From: Geminicoccaceae bacterium
GTDB taxonomy: Bacteria > Pseudomonadota > Alphaproteobacteria > Geminicoccales > Geminicoccaceae
Direction: 5' to 3'
Assembly (NCBI GenBank): GCA_028285265.1
Contig: JANQPX010000035.1
Location: 186,001 to 250,000 of the forward strand
Length of the DNA stretch: 64,000 nt
In this document: one piece after another, positions 42,459 to 51,836 of the stretch
How positions within the stretch are numbered: position 1 is the first letter of the stretch
How the letters are laid out: every line of letters starts with the position of its first letter
Notes under the pieces: model-generated
Database searches by the model: none
Seen by the model: only the letters and a program-made list of their open reading frames with translations
Told to the model about the DNA's origin: nothing
Position numbers and translations under genes: made by a program

Positions 42459-43181
42459 ATGAACAAGGTGATCGCCACGCTTGCAGATGCCGTTGTTAGG
42501 ATAGACGACGGCGCTGTCTTGATGATTGGTGGCTTTGGCGGATCGGGCGCTCCCATCGAGCTGATCCATGCGCTGATCGATCGGTTCAAGCGAACCGGTG
42601 CGCCCAAGAACGTGACGGTGATCAACAATAATGCCGGCAATGGCAGGATCGGTATCGCCGCGATGATTCAGGCGGGCATGATCAAGAAGATGATCTGCTC
42701 CTTTCCGCGCTCGTCCGATCCGATCGCCTTTACCGAAAAATATCTCGCAGGCGACATCGAGCTTGAGCTGGTGCCGCAAGGCACGCTCGCCGAACGGATC
42801 CGCGCAGCAGGGGCCGGCATTCCGGCCTTCTACACACCGACAAGCTATGGCACTGAACTTGCCGAAGGAAAGCCGACTGCCGAGTTTGAAGGTCAAATGT
42901 ATGTCCAGGAACGTTGGCTCAAGGCGGACGTCGCGCTGGTCAAGGGTGCGCTGGGCGATCGCTTTGGCAACCTCACCTATCGGCTTGCTGGGCGTAACTT
43001 CAACCCGCTTATGTGTATGGCCGCCAACACCACGATTGCCCAAGTTTCAACGATCGTCCCCCCAGGTGGAATCGAGCCTGAAGCGGTCGTGACGCCTGGC
43101 ATTTTCGTCGATGGGGTCGTCGAAGTTGCCATGCCGGAACAGGAAGAAGCCCTGATCCGTGCCGGGAGGGAATACGCATGA
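42459..43181 (+). CDS. pcaI: 3-oxoadipate CoA-transferase subunit A
   Basis: The 240-residue alpha subunit of CoA transferase moves CoA from succinyl-CoA to 3-oxoadipate, the fifth step of the protocatechuate branch. The CoA-binding glycine loop GGFGGSGAPIELIHAL is near residue 24, and conserved segments GTLAERIRAAGAGIPAFYTP and YGTELAEGK follow. A strong AAGGAGG precedes the start. It overlaps pcaJ by four bases (ATGA). It is transcribed divergently from the IclR regulator. Use as a general acetoacetate or succinyl-CoA transferase subunit is the alternative, but linkage with pcaF favours this call. Confidence 0.94.
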   Translation: MNKVIATLADAVVRIDDGAVLMIGGFGGSGAPIELIHALIDRFKRTGAPKNVTVINNNAGNGRIGIAAMIQAGMIKKMICSFPRSSDPIAFTEKYLAGDIELELVPQGTLAERIRAAGAGIPAFYTPTSYGTELAEGKPTAEFEGQMYVQERWLKADVALVKGALGDRFGNLTYRLAGRNFNPLMCMAANTTIAQVSTIVPPGGIEPEAVVTPGIFVDGVVEVAMPEQEEALIRAGREYA

Positions 43182-43855
43182 AGAGTATGAAGCTCGCAAA
43201 CGCTCAGATCGCCTGGCGTGCCGCCCAAGACATTGAGGACGGTGCCTATGTGAATCTTGGCATCGGCCTTCCAGAGATGGTCGCGCGCTTCCAGCCAGAA
43301 GGACGCGAAGCGGTGTTTCATACCGAGAACGGCGTGCTCGGCTTTGGCGAAGCACCGCCGGCAGGTGATGAGGATTGGGATCTGATCAATGCCGGCAAAA
43401 AGGCCATCACGCTGAAGCCTGGTGCGGCCTTCTTCCATCATGCCGATAGCTTTGCCATGGTGCGCGGCGGCCATCTCGATGTCGCCATTCTCGGCGCTTT
43501 CCAGGTTGCGGAAAACGGAGACCTCGCCAATTGGCGACTGGGCTCCAAAGGCGTGCCTGCCGTGGGCGGCGCGATGGATTTGGTGCACGGTGCCAAGCGC
43601 GTTGCCGTCATCACCGATCACACAACGAAAGATGGCAAACCGAAGCTGGTGGCGCGATGCGCGTTTCCTTTGACCGGCGTTGGTTGCGTCACCCGCGTCT
43701 ACACGTCCCTTGCCGTCGTCGACATCGAGGACAACCAGTTTGTCCTTCGGGAGAAGTTGCCTGGCCTTTCCTTCGATGAACTCCAAGCATGCACCGGTGC
43801 GGAGCTCAAGGTCAGAGGCGATATCGCTGAACTCACCGCACCGGAGATCGGATGA
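43178..43855 (+). CDS. pcaJ: 3-oxoadipate CoA-transferase subunit B
   Basis: The 225-residue beta subunit carries the catalytic glutamate, expected in the motif TENGVLGFGEAPPAG near residue 49, which forms the CoA thioester. Other conserved stretches are NLGIGLPEMVARF near residue 26 and GAMDLVHGAKRVAVITDHTT near 131. It overlaps pcaI upstream and pcaF downstream by ATGA, so the three are translationally coupled. Confidence 0.94.
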   Translation: MKSMKLANAQIAWRAAQDIEDGAYVNLGIGLPEMVARFQPEGREAVFHTENGVLGFGEAPPAGDEDWDLINAGKKAITLKPGAAFFHHADSFAMVRGGHLDVAILGAFQVAENGDLANWRLGSKGVPAVGGAMDLVHGAKRVAVITDHTTKDGKPKLVARCAFPLTGVGCVTRVYTSLAVVDIEDNQFVLREKLPGLSFDELQACTGAELKVRGDIAELTAPEIG

Positions 43856-45060
43856 TGGCCGAGGCTTATATCTGCGCCTATGTCCGCACGCCAATTGGCC
43901 GATTTGGCGGTGCTCTATCGTCGGTACGAACCGATGATCTCGGGGCCGTCCCGCTCAGGGCGCTCATGACCAGTCAGGAGAGGGTCGACTGGGATGCGGT
44001 CGACGATGTGCTGTTCGGCTGTGCTAATCAGGCAGGCGAGGACAACCGAAACGTCGCGCGGATGGCGTCCTTGCTCGCAGGCCTTCCAGAAACCGTGCCG
44101 GGTTCAACCATCAACCGGCTTTGCGGCTCCGGAATGGATGCGGTGATCACCGCGGCTCGAGCCATCAAAGCCGGTGAAGCCGACCTGATGATCGCAGGCG
44201 GCGTCGAAAGCATGTCGCGGGCGCCTTTCGTCATGCCTAAGGCAGAACGGGCGTTTTCGAGGGATCATGCCATCTACGACACCACGATCGGTTGGCGGTT
44301 CATCAATCCCTTGATGCAGCGGCAATATGGCGTCGATTCGATGCCAGAGACCGGAGAAAATGTCGCCGAAGACTTTGGCATTTCGCGAGAGGACCAAGAC
44401 AAGTTCGCGCTCCACTCGCAAAAGAAGGCCAGCCATGCCGTCGACAGTGGCAGGCTCGCCAAAGAGATCACGCCCGTCACGATTCCCAAACGAAAAGGCG
44501 ATCCGATCGTCGTCAAGGCCGATGAGCACCCACGACCAGAGACAACAAGCACGGATCTCGCGAAGCTGCCGACGCCCTTCCGGCCAGACGGAACGGTGAC
44601 GGCAGGCAATGCGTCGGGCGTCAACGACGGCGCTGCCGCCGTGATCATTGCATCGGAGGATGCCGCGAGAAAGCACGGACTCAACCCGATAGCCCGTATC
44701 GTCGCCGGGGCAACCGCCGGTATCGCCCCTCGAATCATGGGATTTGGTCCTGCGCCGGCATCCAAAAGACTAATGGATCGCCTCGGCCTCGCGATATCCG
44801 ACATGGCCGTGATCGAGCTGAACGAAGCGTTTGCCTCTCAAGGGCTTGCGGTCACACGCCATCTTGGCCTCGCCGACGACGATCCGCGCGTCAATCCCAA
44901 TGGCGGAGCGATCGCCCTTGGCCATCCACTCGGTATGTCGGGCACACGCATTACCGGCACAGCGGCGATGGAGCTGCAACTCACGAGCGGCCGATACGCC
45001 CTTTGTACGATGTGTATCGGCGTCGGTCAGGGCATCGCAATTGCGTTGGCGGCGGTCTAA
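43852..45060 (+). CDS. pcaF: 3-oxoadipyl-CoA thiolase
   Basis: The 402-residue thiolase cleaves 3-oxoadipyl-CoA to succinyl-CoA and acetyl-CoA, completing the pathway. The nucleophilic Cys is in NRLCGSGMDAVITAAR near residue 91. The catalytic His lies in GGAIALGHPLGMSGTRI near residue 360, and the second Cys in LCTMCIGVGQG near 388. GRFGGALSSVRTDDLGAVPL at the N-terminus matches PcaF/PaaJ enzymes. A phenylacetate-pathway role (PaaJ) is possible, but the pcaIJ linkage favours PcaF. It converges with the DUF721 gene. Confidence 0.95.
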   Translation: MMAEAYICAYVRTPIGRFGGALSSVRTDDLGAVPLRALMTSQERVDWDAVDDVLFGCANQAGEDNRNVARMASLLAGLPETVPGSTINRLCGSGMDAVITAARAIKAGEADLMIAGGVESMSRAPFVMPKAERAFSRDHAIYDTTIGWRFINPLMQRQYGVDSMPETGENVAEDFGISREDQDKFALHSQKKASHAVDSGRLAKEITPVTIPKRKGDPIVVKADEHPRPETTSTDLAKLPTPFRPDGTVTAGNASGVNDGAAAVIIASEDAARKHGLNPIARIVAGATAGIAPRIMGFGPAPASKRLMDRLGLAISDMAVIELNEAFASQGLAVTRHLGLADDDPRVNPNGGAIALGHPLGMSGTRITGTAAMELQLTSGRYALCTMCIGVGQGIAIALAAV

Positions 45061-45090
45061 GGCGGTAAGATCGCGGGATTGGGGTTTCCC

Positions 45091-45621
45091 CTAACGCCGC
45101 TGACGCCTCTTCGCTTGCCGCCCCAGGGTTTGGCCAAGTGAAGCGAGAGCCCGCTTGAGATCATCATCCCCGACCGTTTGAACCGTTTCGTCGATCAACG
45201 CGACGTCCGCAGGATCGAGCGGTGGTGGAGGTGTGGTTTTGGGCGTTAGTGTTCGCCTCTTGGGCGGCGACTGGCGGAGACGTAGGCGCGAGACCACCGG
45301 TTGGCCGAAAAACATGTTGATGCGCTCAATCACCTGAAATTCGGCATGCTGCAATTCCAACGCAGCGCTTCCAGCAACATCCAGGAGCAACACGCCCTGT
45401 CGGCTTAAGCTGATCGGCTGACAGCGCGACGCGATTGCCTCACCAATGACCATCTCCCACTCCGTCAGGAGTCGCGCCTCGGCAAGACCACGTCGTTTGG
45501 CTTCGCTGCCCAGCACTTTGCCGAGCAGGTCGGGCATGCGCCTAAGCCCCGAACGTGACCTCGCAGCCTTGCGGTCTCCCGGTGCCCGCTTCTCCTGAAA
45601 TGACCCTCTGCGATTTGTCAT
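45091..45621 (-). CDS. DUF721 (DciA-like) protein
   Basis: The 176-residue protein carries a DUF721/DciA domain near residues 30-110 with the pattern LLTEWEMVIGEAIASRCQPI and the following LLLDVAGSAALELQHAEFQV. DciA is the loader of the replicative helicase DnaB in most bacteria that lack DnaC. The C-terminal 60 residues are basic and Pro-rich, and do not belong to the domain. Its gene is divergent from mutY, a pairing common in alphaproteobacteria. Whether it loads helicase here is inferred from family knowledge. Confidence 0.85.
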   Translation of the reverse strand: MTNRRGSFQEKRAPGDRKAARSRSGLRRMPDLLGKVLGSEAKRRGLAEARLLTEWEMVIGEAIASRCQPISLSRQGVLLLDVAGSAALELQHAEFQVIERINMFFGQPVVSRLRLRQSPPKRRTLTPKTTPPPPLDPADVALIDETVQTVGDDDLKRALASLGQTLGRQAKRRQRR

Positions 45622-45741
45622 TCTTCATCCACGTGGTCGCCACGAAGCGCCCGCGATTCCGTCACGGGGACGCGATGTCCCTATCAAATTTGCCGCGACC
45701 TCGCTACATCCGAACGCTGGATAAATAAGGGGCATGCAGCC

Positions 45742-46833
45742 TTGTCGGACGTCATGAGATCCAAGACATCAGCCACCGTCGACGATCATCGCCCTGTGGC
45801 GACATCGCTCAGTCAGAAACTTCTTCACTGGTATGACCAACACCGCCGGCATTTGCCCTGGCGTGCTGAGCCCGGCGCTGCTGCCGACCCCTACCGGGTT
45901 CTGGTCAGCGAGCTGATGCTGCAGCAAACGACGGTTGCCACAGTGACAGGCCGTTTCGAACCGTTCCTTTCACGGTTTCCCGACATTGAATCCTTGGCGA
46001 ACGCTGATGAGTCCGATGTCCTTCATGCTTGGCAGGGACTTGGCTATTACCGCCGCGCTCGGGCCTTGCATGCCGCAGCACGTGATGTGATGTCCAAGCA
46101 TCAAGGTCGCCTACCTGAGACAGCGGAAGCTCTGCGCGATCTTCCCGGTATCGGTGACTACACCGCGAAGGCCGTCGCGGCGATCGCCTTCGGTCAGCCC
46201 GTCCTACCGATCGACGGCAATGGCGTTCGGGTCTTAGCACGGATCTTCGCTATCGAGACGCCTCTGCCGAAAGCAGCGAATGACGTCAGAGCTTTGGCCA
46301 CTGCATTCGAGCCAACGGAACGTCCAGCCGATCTGGCCCAAGCGGTCATGGATCTTGGCGCCACGATCTGCCGGCCCCAAAAACCTTTGTGCGAGGTCTG
46401 CCCTTGGCAGGATGAATGCCAAGGGCGGCGCGCTGGATGCGCGGAGAGTCTTCCTAAACGTGCGCGGAAAGCGAAACGACCTGTGCGTCAGGGTGTCGCA
46501 TTTCTACTGACCCGTTCGGACGGCGCCATCCTGTTTCGAAAACGTCCGCCGCGTGGTCTCCTTGGCGGACTCCACGAGTTGCCGACGAGCACCTGGCTGC
46601 CAGCGCCTCTCGATCGCGATGCCGCGATCGCCGAAGCACCAGCACAGCTAAATTGGCGCTTTCACGAGCAACCGGTTCGTCATGTTTTCACGCATTTCAC
46701 CCTCGAACTCGACCTCGCCGAGGCCGAAACGCAGCATCCGCCGGAAGGCCTTTGGCAGTCATGCACAGCCCTGGAGCAGCTGGCCTTGCCGACTTTGGTC
46801 AAAAAACTTTTGCGACAAGCCGGACGGATGTAA
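45742..46833 (+). CDS. mutY: adenine DNA glycosylase MutY
   Basis: The 363-residue enzyme removes adenine mispaired with 8-oxoguanine. The catalytic Glu lies in ELMLQQTTVATV near residue 55, and the helix-hairpin-helix LPGIGDYTAKAVAAIAFGQP with the nearby catalytic Asp in IDGNGVRVLAR near residue 157. Four cysteines of the 4Fe-4S cluster follow (CRPQKPLCEVCPWQDEC near 213-229). A C-terminal NUDIX-like domain begins near residue 250 (ILFRKRPPRGLLGGLHELPT). The start may be the TTG at 45742 or the ATG at 45754. Confidence 0.95.
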   Translation: MSDVMRSKTSATVDDHRPVATSLSQKLLHWYDQHRRHLPWRAEPGAAADPYRVLVSELMLQQTTVATVTGRFEPFLSRFPDIESLANADESDVLHAWQGLGYYRRARALHAAARDVMSKHQGRLPETAEALRDLPGIGDYTAKAVAAIAFGQPVLPIDGNGVRVLARIFAIETPLPKAANDVRALATAFEPTERPADLAQAVMDLGATICRPQKPLCEVCPWQDECQGRRAGCAESLPKRARKAKRPVRQGVAFLLTRSDGAILFRKRPPRGLLGGLHELPTSTWLPAPLDRDAAIAEAPAQLNWRFHEQPVRHVFTHFTLELDLAEAETQHPPEGLWQSCTALEQLALPTLVKKLLRQAGRM

Positions 46834-46993
46834 CCGTGCTCTATCAATTGTTGCGACAAATTCCACGCGCAACGCTTGCGTTTTCTCGGCCCTCGGTTCA
46901 CGTTTCCGCCAGCGTTGCGCATCGCCTGCAACCCGACGGGACGAGCAGGCATGTTCCCGAAATTCTTCCTTCTAGGCCTCGGAGGTATAAGTG

Positions 46994-47812
46994 ATGTCTC
47001 GAAAAATTGAGCTGCTTATGGCCGGCTCTCTCCTCCTGGTTCTCGGTGCCTGCACCACGGCACTGTCACCTGAGAAGACCGAAGCTTTAGGCCAACCTTT
47101 CAATGAGGAGTTGAAAGAGCGTTATCTTCAGCTCGCTGCGAGCAGGCGCAGCAGCCTCGATTTCGACTACTTCCATTTTAGGGATAAGGCCGATTCCGCC
47201 CTGCTCGGCGATGTGGTCATGCCGGACTCCGTCGCCGACCATGACATCTGTCTCGGCTGGCAGCCGGATGTTTTGTCGACCCGTGAGCAGCTTGTCGGTC
47301 TGCTCGAAGACGGCGGCCGTTTCGGCGCTCCCGCAACCGCGGCAGAAGCCCAGGTGGATTTCGACTGCTGGCTGGATGAGCTCGAGGCCCAATCGCAGAC
47401 CCAAGCCTGTCCGGCGGTGACCAACAACACGGCGCCACCAGCACCGACCCAATGCGGCGACCGCCTCATGACCAGCCTTGCGGCCCTCACCAATGAGGGA
47501 GCACCGTTTAGCGTGTTCTTCGCGAGCGGCGATACCGGGATCGATGATGACGGGCGTGAGGTCATTGAGCGCGTCAAGCGCAGTGCTGACGTCTCCCAGC
47601 CATCCCGTATTGTCGTGACAGGCTACGCCGATCGCCGTGGTATTGCTGCTGACAATGAGCGCCTTGCTGAAGAACGAGCTCGGGAAGTTGCCAAAGCACT
47701 GATCGAAGAAGGCGTGCCGGCAGCAGCGATTACAGTCGATGCTTGGGGCGAAACTGTGAGTGCCGAAAGCCTCGACGAAAATCGCCGCGTTGAGATCACC
47801 TTTCAGAACTGA
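46994..47812 (+). CDS. OmpA-family outer-membrane lipoprotein
   Basis: The 272-residue protein has a lipoprotein signal with the lipobox LVLGAC near residues 16-21. A long middle segment of low similarity follows, and a C-terminal OmpA domain near residues 165-272 with peptidoglycan-binding features IVVTGYADRRGIAADNERLA and then ERAREVAKALIEEG. It would anchor the outer membrane to peptidoglycan. The ATG at 46994 is preceded by GGAGG with good spacing. Six cysteines beyond the lipobox suggest extra disulfides. Confidence 0.88.
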   Translation: MSRKIELLMAGSLLLVLGACTTALSPEKTEALGQPFNEELKERYLQLAASRRSSLDFDYFHFRDKADSALLGDVVMPDSVADHDICLGWQPDVLSTREQLVGLLEDGGRFGAPATAAEAQVDFDCWLDELEAQSQTQACPAVTNNTAPPAPTQCGDRLMTSLAALTNEGAPFSVFFASGDTGIDDDGREVIERVKRSADVSQPSRIVVTGYADRRGIAADNERLAEERAREVAKALIEEGVPAAAITVDAWGETVSAESLDENRRVEITFQN

Positions 47813-47971
47813 AGCTGCCTGCAACCCATCGACAAGGTGTCCTTTCGGGGTGATGTGCCCCTTGGGATGCCGATCCCGCCGTTCGTCATGTCCAACTAGA
47901 ACCCTTCGGGCCGTCCCAAGCACTGTCGTTTGCGGACGGCCGACATTTCCGTGCTCAAGCGAGATCTGGTT

Positions 47972-48730
47972 ATGTATGCTCTGAAGTCCTTATCGCGACG
48001 TTTTGGTTGCTGTGTGGTTGCCGTCATCACGCTCGCTGGCTGTACCGGTGAGGACGGAGCTGCTTGGCAAACAACGGCCGGAAATGTGCTGCAAGGCGTC
48101 CTCAGCACAGGCACCGGCGACCTCGGTCAAAGCGAGATTGCCGCCGGTCTAAAGGAAGCCCTCCGTGTCGGTACCGATCGTGTTGTCGACAATCTCGGCC
48201 AAGTCGATGGCTTCAACGCCGACCCTAAGGTCCGTATTCCGCTGCCCAAAGTCTTATCGCAAGCCCAATCCTCGCTTCGGCTGATCGGTGCATCCGGGTT
48301 GGTCGATGAGCTTGAACTCCGCATCAATCGCGCGGCCGAGACGGCAACACCGGTTGCCAAAGATATCTTCTGGCAAGCGATCACCAGCCTCACTTTTGAG
48401 GATGTCAATGCGATTTATCGCGGTCCCGATGACGCCGCGACCCAGTATCTGGACCGCACGACACGCGGGTCCCTTACCGACGCCATGCGGCCGATCGTCG
48501 ACGACGCACTAGCAGACGCCGGTGCTGTGGCAGCCTACGACTCGATCATCGAACGCGCCCAAGTCGCGCCATTCCTGCCAGATCTCAAGACAGACCTCAC
48601 CAATCACGTGCTGGATCGTGCCATGGATGGCATGTTTACCTATTTGGCGGAGGAAGAGGCTGCGATCCGTCAAGATCCCGTGAAGCGCACCACGACGCTC
48701 TTGAAACGGGTGTTCGGCGCACCGACCTGA
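47972..48730 (+). CDS. DUF4197 lipoprotein
   Basis: The 252-residue protein has a signal sequence with the lipobox TLAGC near residue 24 and a DUF4197 domain that fills the rest. Conserved features include IAAGLKEALRVGTDRVVDNL near residue 63 and VRIPLPKVLSQAQSSLRLIG near 87. The family is of unknown function and is found in the envelope of many proteobacteria. A longer frame from 47930 lacks a signal peptide at its start, so the ATG at 47972 is chosen. Confidence 0.85.
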   Translation: MYALKSLSRRFGCCVVAVITLAGCTGEDGAAWQTTAGNVLQGVLSTGTGDLGQSEIAAGLKEALRVGTDRVVDNLGQVDGFNADPKVRIPLPKVLSQAQSSLRLIGASGLVDELELRINRAAETATPVAKDIFWQAITSLTFEDVNAIYRGPDDAATQYLDRTTRGSLTDAMRPIVDDALADAGAVAAYDSIIERAQVAPFLPDLKTDLTNHVLDRAMDGMFTYLAEEEAAIRQDPVKRTTTLLKRVFGAPT

Positions 48731-48772
48731 CGGCAGTCGGGGTGACAAGCGATCGTCGCCCCGTCTTCCGTC
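48729..48772 (+). other. imperfect hairpin after the DUF4197 gene
   Basis: GACGG at 48729-48733 pairs with CCGTC at 48768-48772, and GGGGTGAC at 48739-48746 pairs with GTCGCCCC at 48755-48762 with one wobble, around a short loop. There is no T run. It may attenuate transcription into the AsmA gene. Confidence 0.35.
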
Positions 48773-48825
48773 GATGAAAGCTTTTGCTTTCACAAACCGC
48801 TTATCGACCAACCGGCGAGACGATC

Positions 48826-50931
48826 ATGAAAAAACTTTTCCTGGTTCTTGGTGTGCTGTTGGTGCTGCTGGTCGGTGCCGTCGTCGCCGCTCCGTTTCTT
48901 GTACCGGCCGAGACCATCAAGTCCCAGCTCACCGCCCAAGTCGAAGCCGCGACGGGCCGACAACTCACCGTCGACGGTGAGCTTGATCTGTCAGTATTAC
49001 CCAATCTCGCCGTCGCTATGGGTGATGTGCATTTTGCCAATGCTGAAGGCAGCGACGTCGCCGATATGGTGTCACTTCGCGAGCTGAAAGTTCAGCTCAA
49101 AGTCCTGCCCTTGCTCACAGGCGCTGTTGAGATCGATCAGTTTGTCCTGCTGGAGCCCAAAATCCATCTTGAGATTGACCAACAGGGCAAGCCCAATTGG
49201 GAACTCGCTGGCGGCAATGAGGGTGGCACGATCTCTGGCGCAAGCGACGGTGGTGAAGGCGGCGGTTTGCCAATTACGGACCTCAAGCTTGGCGATATCC
49301 GCATCGAGAACGGATCCTTGGTCTTCATCGACCATATGGCAGGAAGCCAGGAGCAGCTTGATGCGATCAATATGACGGTCGCGCTCGCCGACATCAAAAG
49401 CCCGCTCAAGGCCGACGGCTCGCTGGACTACAAAGGTGAGACCATTGAGCTCGATCTCGACATTGCTGCCCCTTACGACGTGCTTCAGGGCAGCGGTTCG
49501 GCTTTTGGCATGGGGATCAAATCAGCGCCGCTTCAACTCGGCTTCAATGGAGATCTCAGTAACCAAGGTGGCCCGAGCGCTGCCGGCGACATCGATCTCT
49601 CCATTCCTTCGGTCAAAGGCCTCGCCGCATGGCTTGCCGATCCGCTGGATCTCGAGACCGAGGCCCTGGAAACATTGACGATCGCCGGAAAACTCAACGG
49701 ATCAGCTGAGAAGATTTCGTTTACCGACGCGGTCATCACCCTCGATGCCATCAAAGGTAATGGCGAAGTCACCACGGACCTTGCCGGCGCGACTCCCAAG
49801 ATCAATGGCCGGCTCGATCTGGGCATGGTTGACCTGAACCCCTACATGCCCGCCTCTGAAAAGGGTGATGGCAACCCGTCCGAAAACACGGGTGAAGCAG
49901 TTGATGCGCCAGCACCCGCAGAGGGCGAGGCGACAACGGCGACAGACTGGTCCGATGACCCGATCGAGCTTGGACTTGGTGGTGTCGATCTGGCTTTCGA
50001 GCTTACGCTTGAGGGTTTAAAGGCGACCGATGTGACACTCGGTCGAACCGTGCTGGCACTGACGATGACGGGACCGAAACTCGTCGCCGATCTCAAGGAC
50101 TTCAACCTTTATGATGGCAAGGGGCAGGGTCAGTTGACGGTCGATGCCGGCGATGGCGCTCCGCGGATCGAACAGCAGTTCACGTTAACAGGTTTGGAAG
50201 CGCTTCCGTTTCTGACCGACGCCGCCGATTTTGATCGTCTCGAGGGCAAGGCGGATGCCACGTTTTCGATCAACACAACCGGCGGAACCGAGCGCCAACT
50301 GGTTCAGAATCTCAATGGCGATGGCCAAGTGACCTTTGCAGATGGCGCGATCGTCGGCATCAATATTGCGGCAATGGTGCGGAATGTTGGCAGCGCATTT
50401 TTGAGCGCTGAGGCCAACGAAACCCGAAAGACGGATTTCGCCGAGCTCGGTGGCACCTTCACCATTCAAGATGGCATTCTCACTAACGAGGATCTTCAGC
50501 TCCAAGCACCGGGGCTTCGGATCAACGGTGCCGGCACCGTCGATTTGCCATCGAGAATGATCGACTATCGGGTCGAACCCAAGGCCGCAGCAACCCTCGA
50601 AGGTCAAACGGGGGCGACCGACGTTGCCGGTATTCTTGTCCCCGTTGCGGTGACCGGCTCCTTCGACGATCCCAGCTTCAAGCCCGATCTGAGTGGCTTG
50701 GTTGATCAGGCTATTCAGGATCCCAAGGCGCTCAAGAAAGAGGTGAAGCAGCAGCTTGATGCGATCGGCGGTTCGACCAAGGATCTCAATTCGGCCAAAG
50801 ACCTGAAAAAGGCCTTAAAGAACGTCGGTAAAGGCGACGCAAAAGATTTACTCAATAGCCTGACCGAAGGCGACGGCGATGCCGAAGAGTCGCCGGCCGG
50901 TAGCCTTTTGAGAGGACTGCTGAAGGACTAA
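48826..50931 (+). CDS. AsmA family protein
   Basis: The 701-residue protein has one N-terminal membrane segment (residues 2-22, MKKLFLVLGVLLVLLVGAVV) and a long periplasmic part. The AsmA start pattern includes LVPAETIKSQLTAQVEAATG, then RQLTVDGELDLSVLPNLAV. The AsmA C-terminal domain near residues 440-610 includes VQNLNGDGQVTFADGAIVGI. AsmA-like proteins are thought to move phospholipid across the envelope or affect outer-membrane assembly. The ATG at 48826 gives a proper membrane anchor; a frame from 48784 adds unrelated residues. The tail is rich in Lys, Asp and Gly. Confidence 0.92.
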   Translation: MKKLFLVLGVLLVLLVGAVVAAPFLVPAETIKSQLTAQVEAATGRQLTVDGELDLSVLPNLAVAMGDVHFANAEGSDVADMVSLRELKVQLKVLPLLTGAVEIDQFVLLEPKIHLEIDQQGKPNWELAGGNEGGTISGASDGGEGGGLPITDLKLGDIRIENGSLVFIDHMAGSQEQLDAINMTVALADIKSPLKADGSLDYKGETIELDLDIAAPYDVLQGSGSAFGMGIKSAPLQLGFNGDLSNQGGPSAAGDIDLSIPSVKGLAAWLADPLDLETEALETLTIAGKLNGSAEKISFTDAVITLDAIKGNGEVTTDLAGATPKINGRLDLGMVDLNPYMPASEKGDGNPSENTGEAVDAPAPAEGEATTATDWSDDPIELGLGGVDLAFELTLEGLKATDVTLGRTVLALTMTGPKLVADLKDFNLYDGKGQGQLTVDAGDGAPRIEQQFTLTGLEALPFLTDAADFDRLEGKADATFSINTTGGTERQLVQNLNGDGQVTFADGAIVGINIAAMVRNVGSAFLSAEANETRKTDFAELGGTFTIQDGILTNEDLQLQAPGLRINGAGTVDLPSRMIDYRVEPKAAATLEGQTGATDVAGILVPVAVTGSFDDPSFKPDLSGLVDQAIQDPKALKKEVKQQLDAIGGSTKDLNSAKDLKKALKNVGKGDAKDLLNSLTEGDGDAEESPAGSLLRGLLKD

Positions 50932-50940
50932 GCGACCAAC

Positions 50941-51831
50941 TTGGCTCAATCCGCCAACCCGGCTCAACAATCCAATGTCCTGATCGGCGTCACGTCAGCC
51001 CTCGCCGTTGTCTTCATTTGGTCAGGATTTTTGGTGTTTTCCCGGGTTGGCGTGGTCACAAGCCTAACGGCGTTCGACATCACTGGGCTCAGGTTCGCTG
51101 TCGCTAGCGCCTTGGTGCTGCCTTTTATCAGAGGCTGGTGGCCCGGACATCTCCCTTTGCGAGCCAAATTCATCATTGCGCTCTCCGGACCAGGCGCCAT
51201 CTATTCGGTCTTGATCGTCCTGGGATTAGGAGAAACCTCGTCGGCCTATGGCGGCGTCTTCGCCAACGGCTCGTTACCGATTTTCACGATGGCCCTGGGT
51301 GCGCTCGCTGGACAGCGCCCGAGCCGAGGTCAGCTTTTCGCAGCCGCCGTCATTATCGCAGGCAGCATTTTGTTGAGCTTTCGCGGCATGACAAACCATG
51401 GCCCAAGCGCGCTCACTGGTATCGCATTGTTTTTGAGCGCATCATTCCTCCTCTCCGTCTACATCATCAGCATTCGGCATTGGATGATCACGCCAAAGCA
51501 GGCACTCGCGCTGATCAACCTGCCCAATGCGTTGATGTTTCTCCCTGTTTGGTTCTTCTTGTTGCCAAGTGGCCTGGCAGACGCACCGCTGGCTTCGATC
51601 CTGTTTCAAGCCCTCTTTCAAGGTTTGGGCCCCGGATTCTTAGCCGTCATTTTCTTCGCGCTGACAACTGTTCATCTCGGCCCGACAGCGACGGCAGGCT
51701 TCTCGGCAGTCGTACCAGCTACTGCGGCTTTACTGGCCATACCTGTCCTGTCTGAAATACCGACACCGGTGGAATGGAGTGGAATCATCACGGTGACGGC
51801 TGGTTTGGCCTTGCTGATTTTCCGGCGCTGA
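50941..51831 (+). CDS. EamA/DMT family exporter
   Basis: The 296-residue protein has about ten hydrophobic segments arranged as two EamA repeats. The first includes AVVFIWSGFLVFSRVGVVTS and GLRFAVASALVLPFIR; the second begins near residue 155 and ends with TVTAGLALLIFRR. Such proteins export amino acids, metabolites or drugs, and the substrate is unknown. The TTG start lies nine bases after the AsmA stop, so it is probably co-transcribed. Confidence 0.88.
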   Translation: MAQSANPAQQSNVLIGVTSALAVVFIWSGFLVFSRVGVVTSLTAFDITGLRFAVASALVLPFIRGWWPGHLPLRAKFIIALSGPGAIYSVLIVLGLGETSSAYGGVFANGSLPIFTMALGALAGQRPSRGQLFAAAVIIAGSILLSFRGMTNHGPSALTGIALFLSASFLLSVYIISIRHWMITPKQALALINLPNALMFLPVWFFLLPSGLADAPLASILFQALFQGLGPGFLAVIFFALTTVHLGPTATAGFSAVVPATAALLAIPVLSEIPTPVEWSGIITVTAGLALLIFRR

Positions 51832-51836
51832 TGTGC

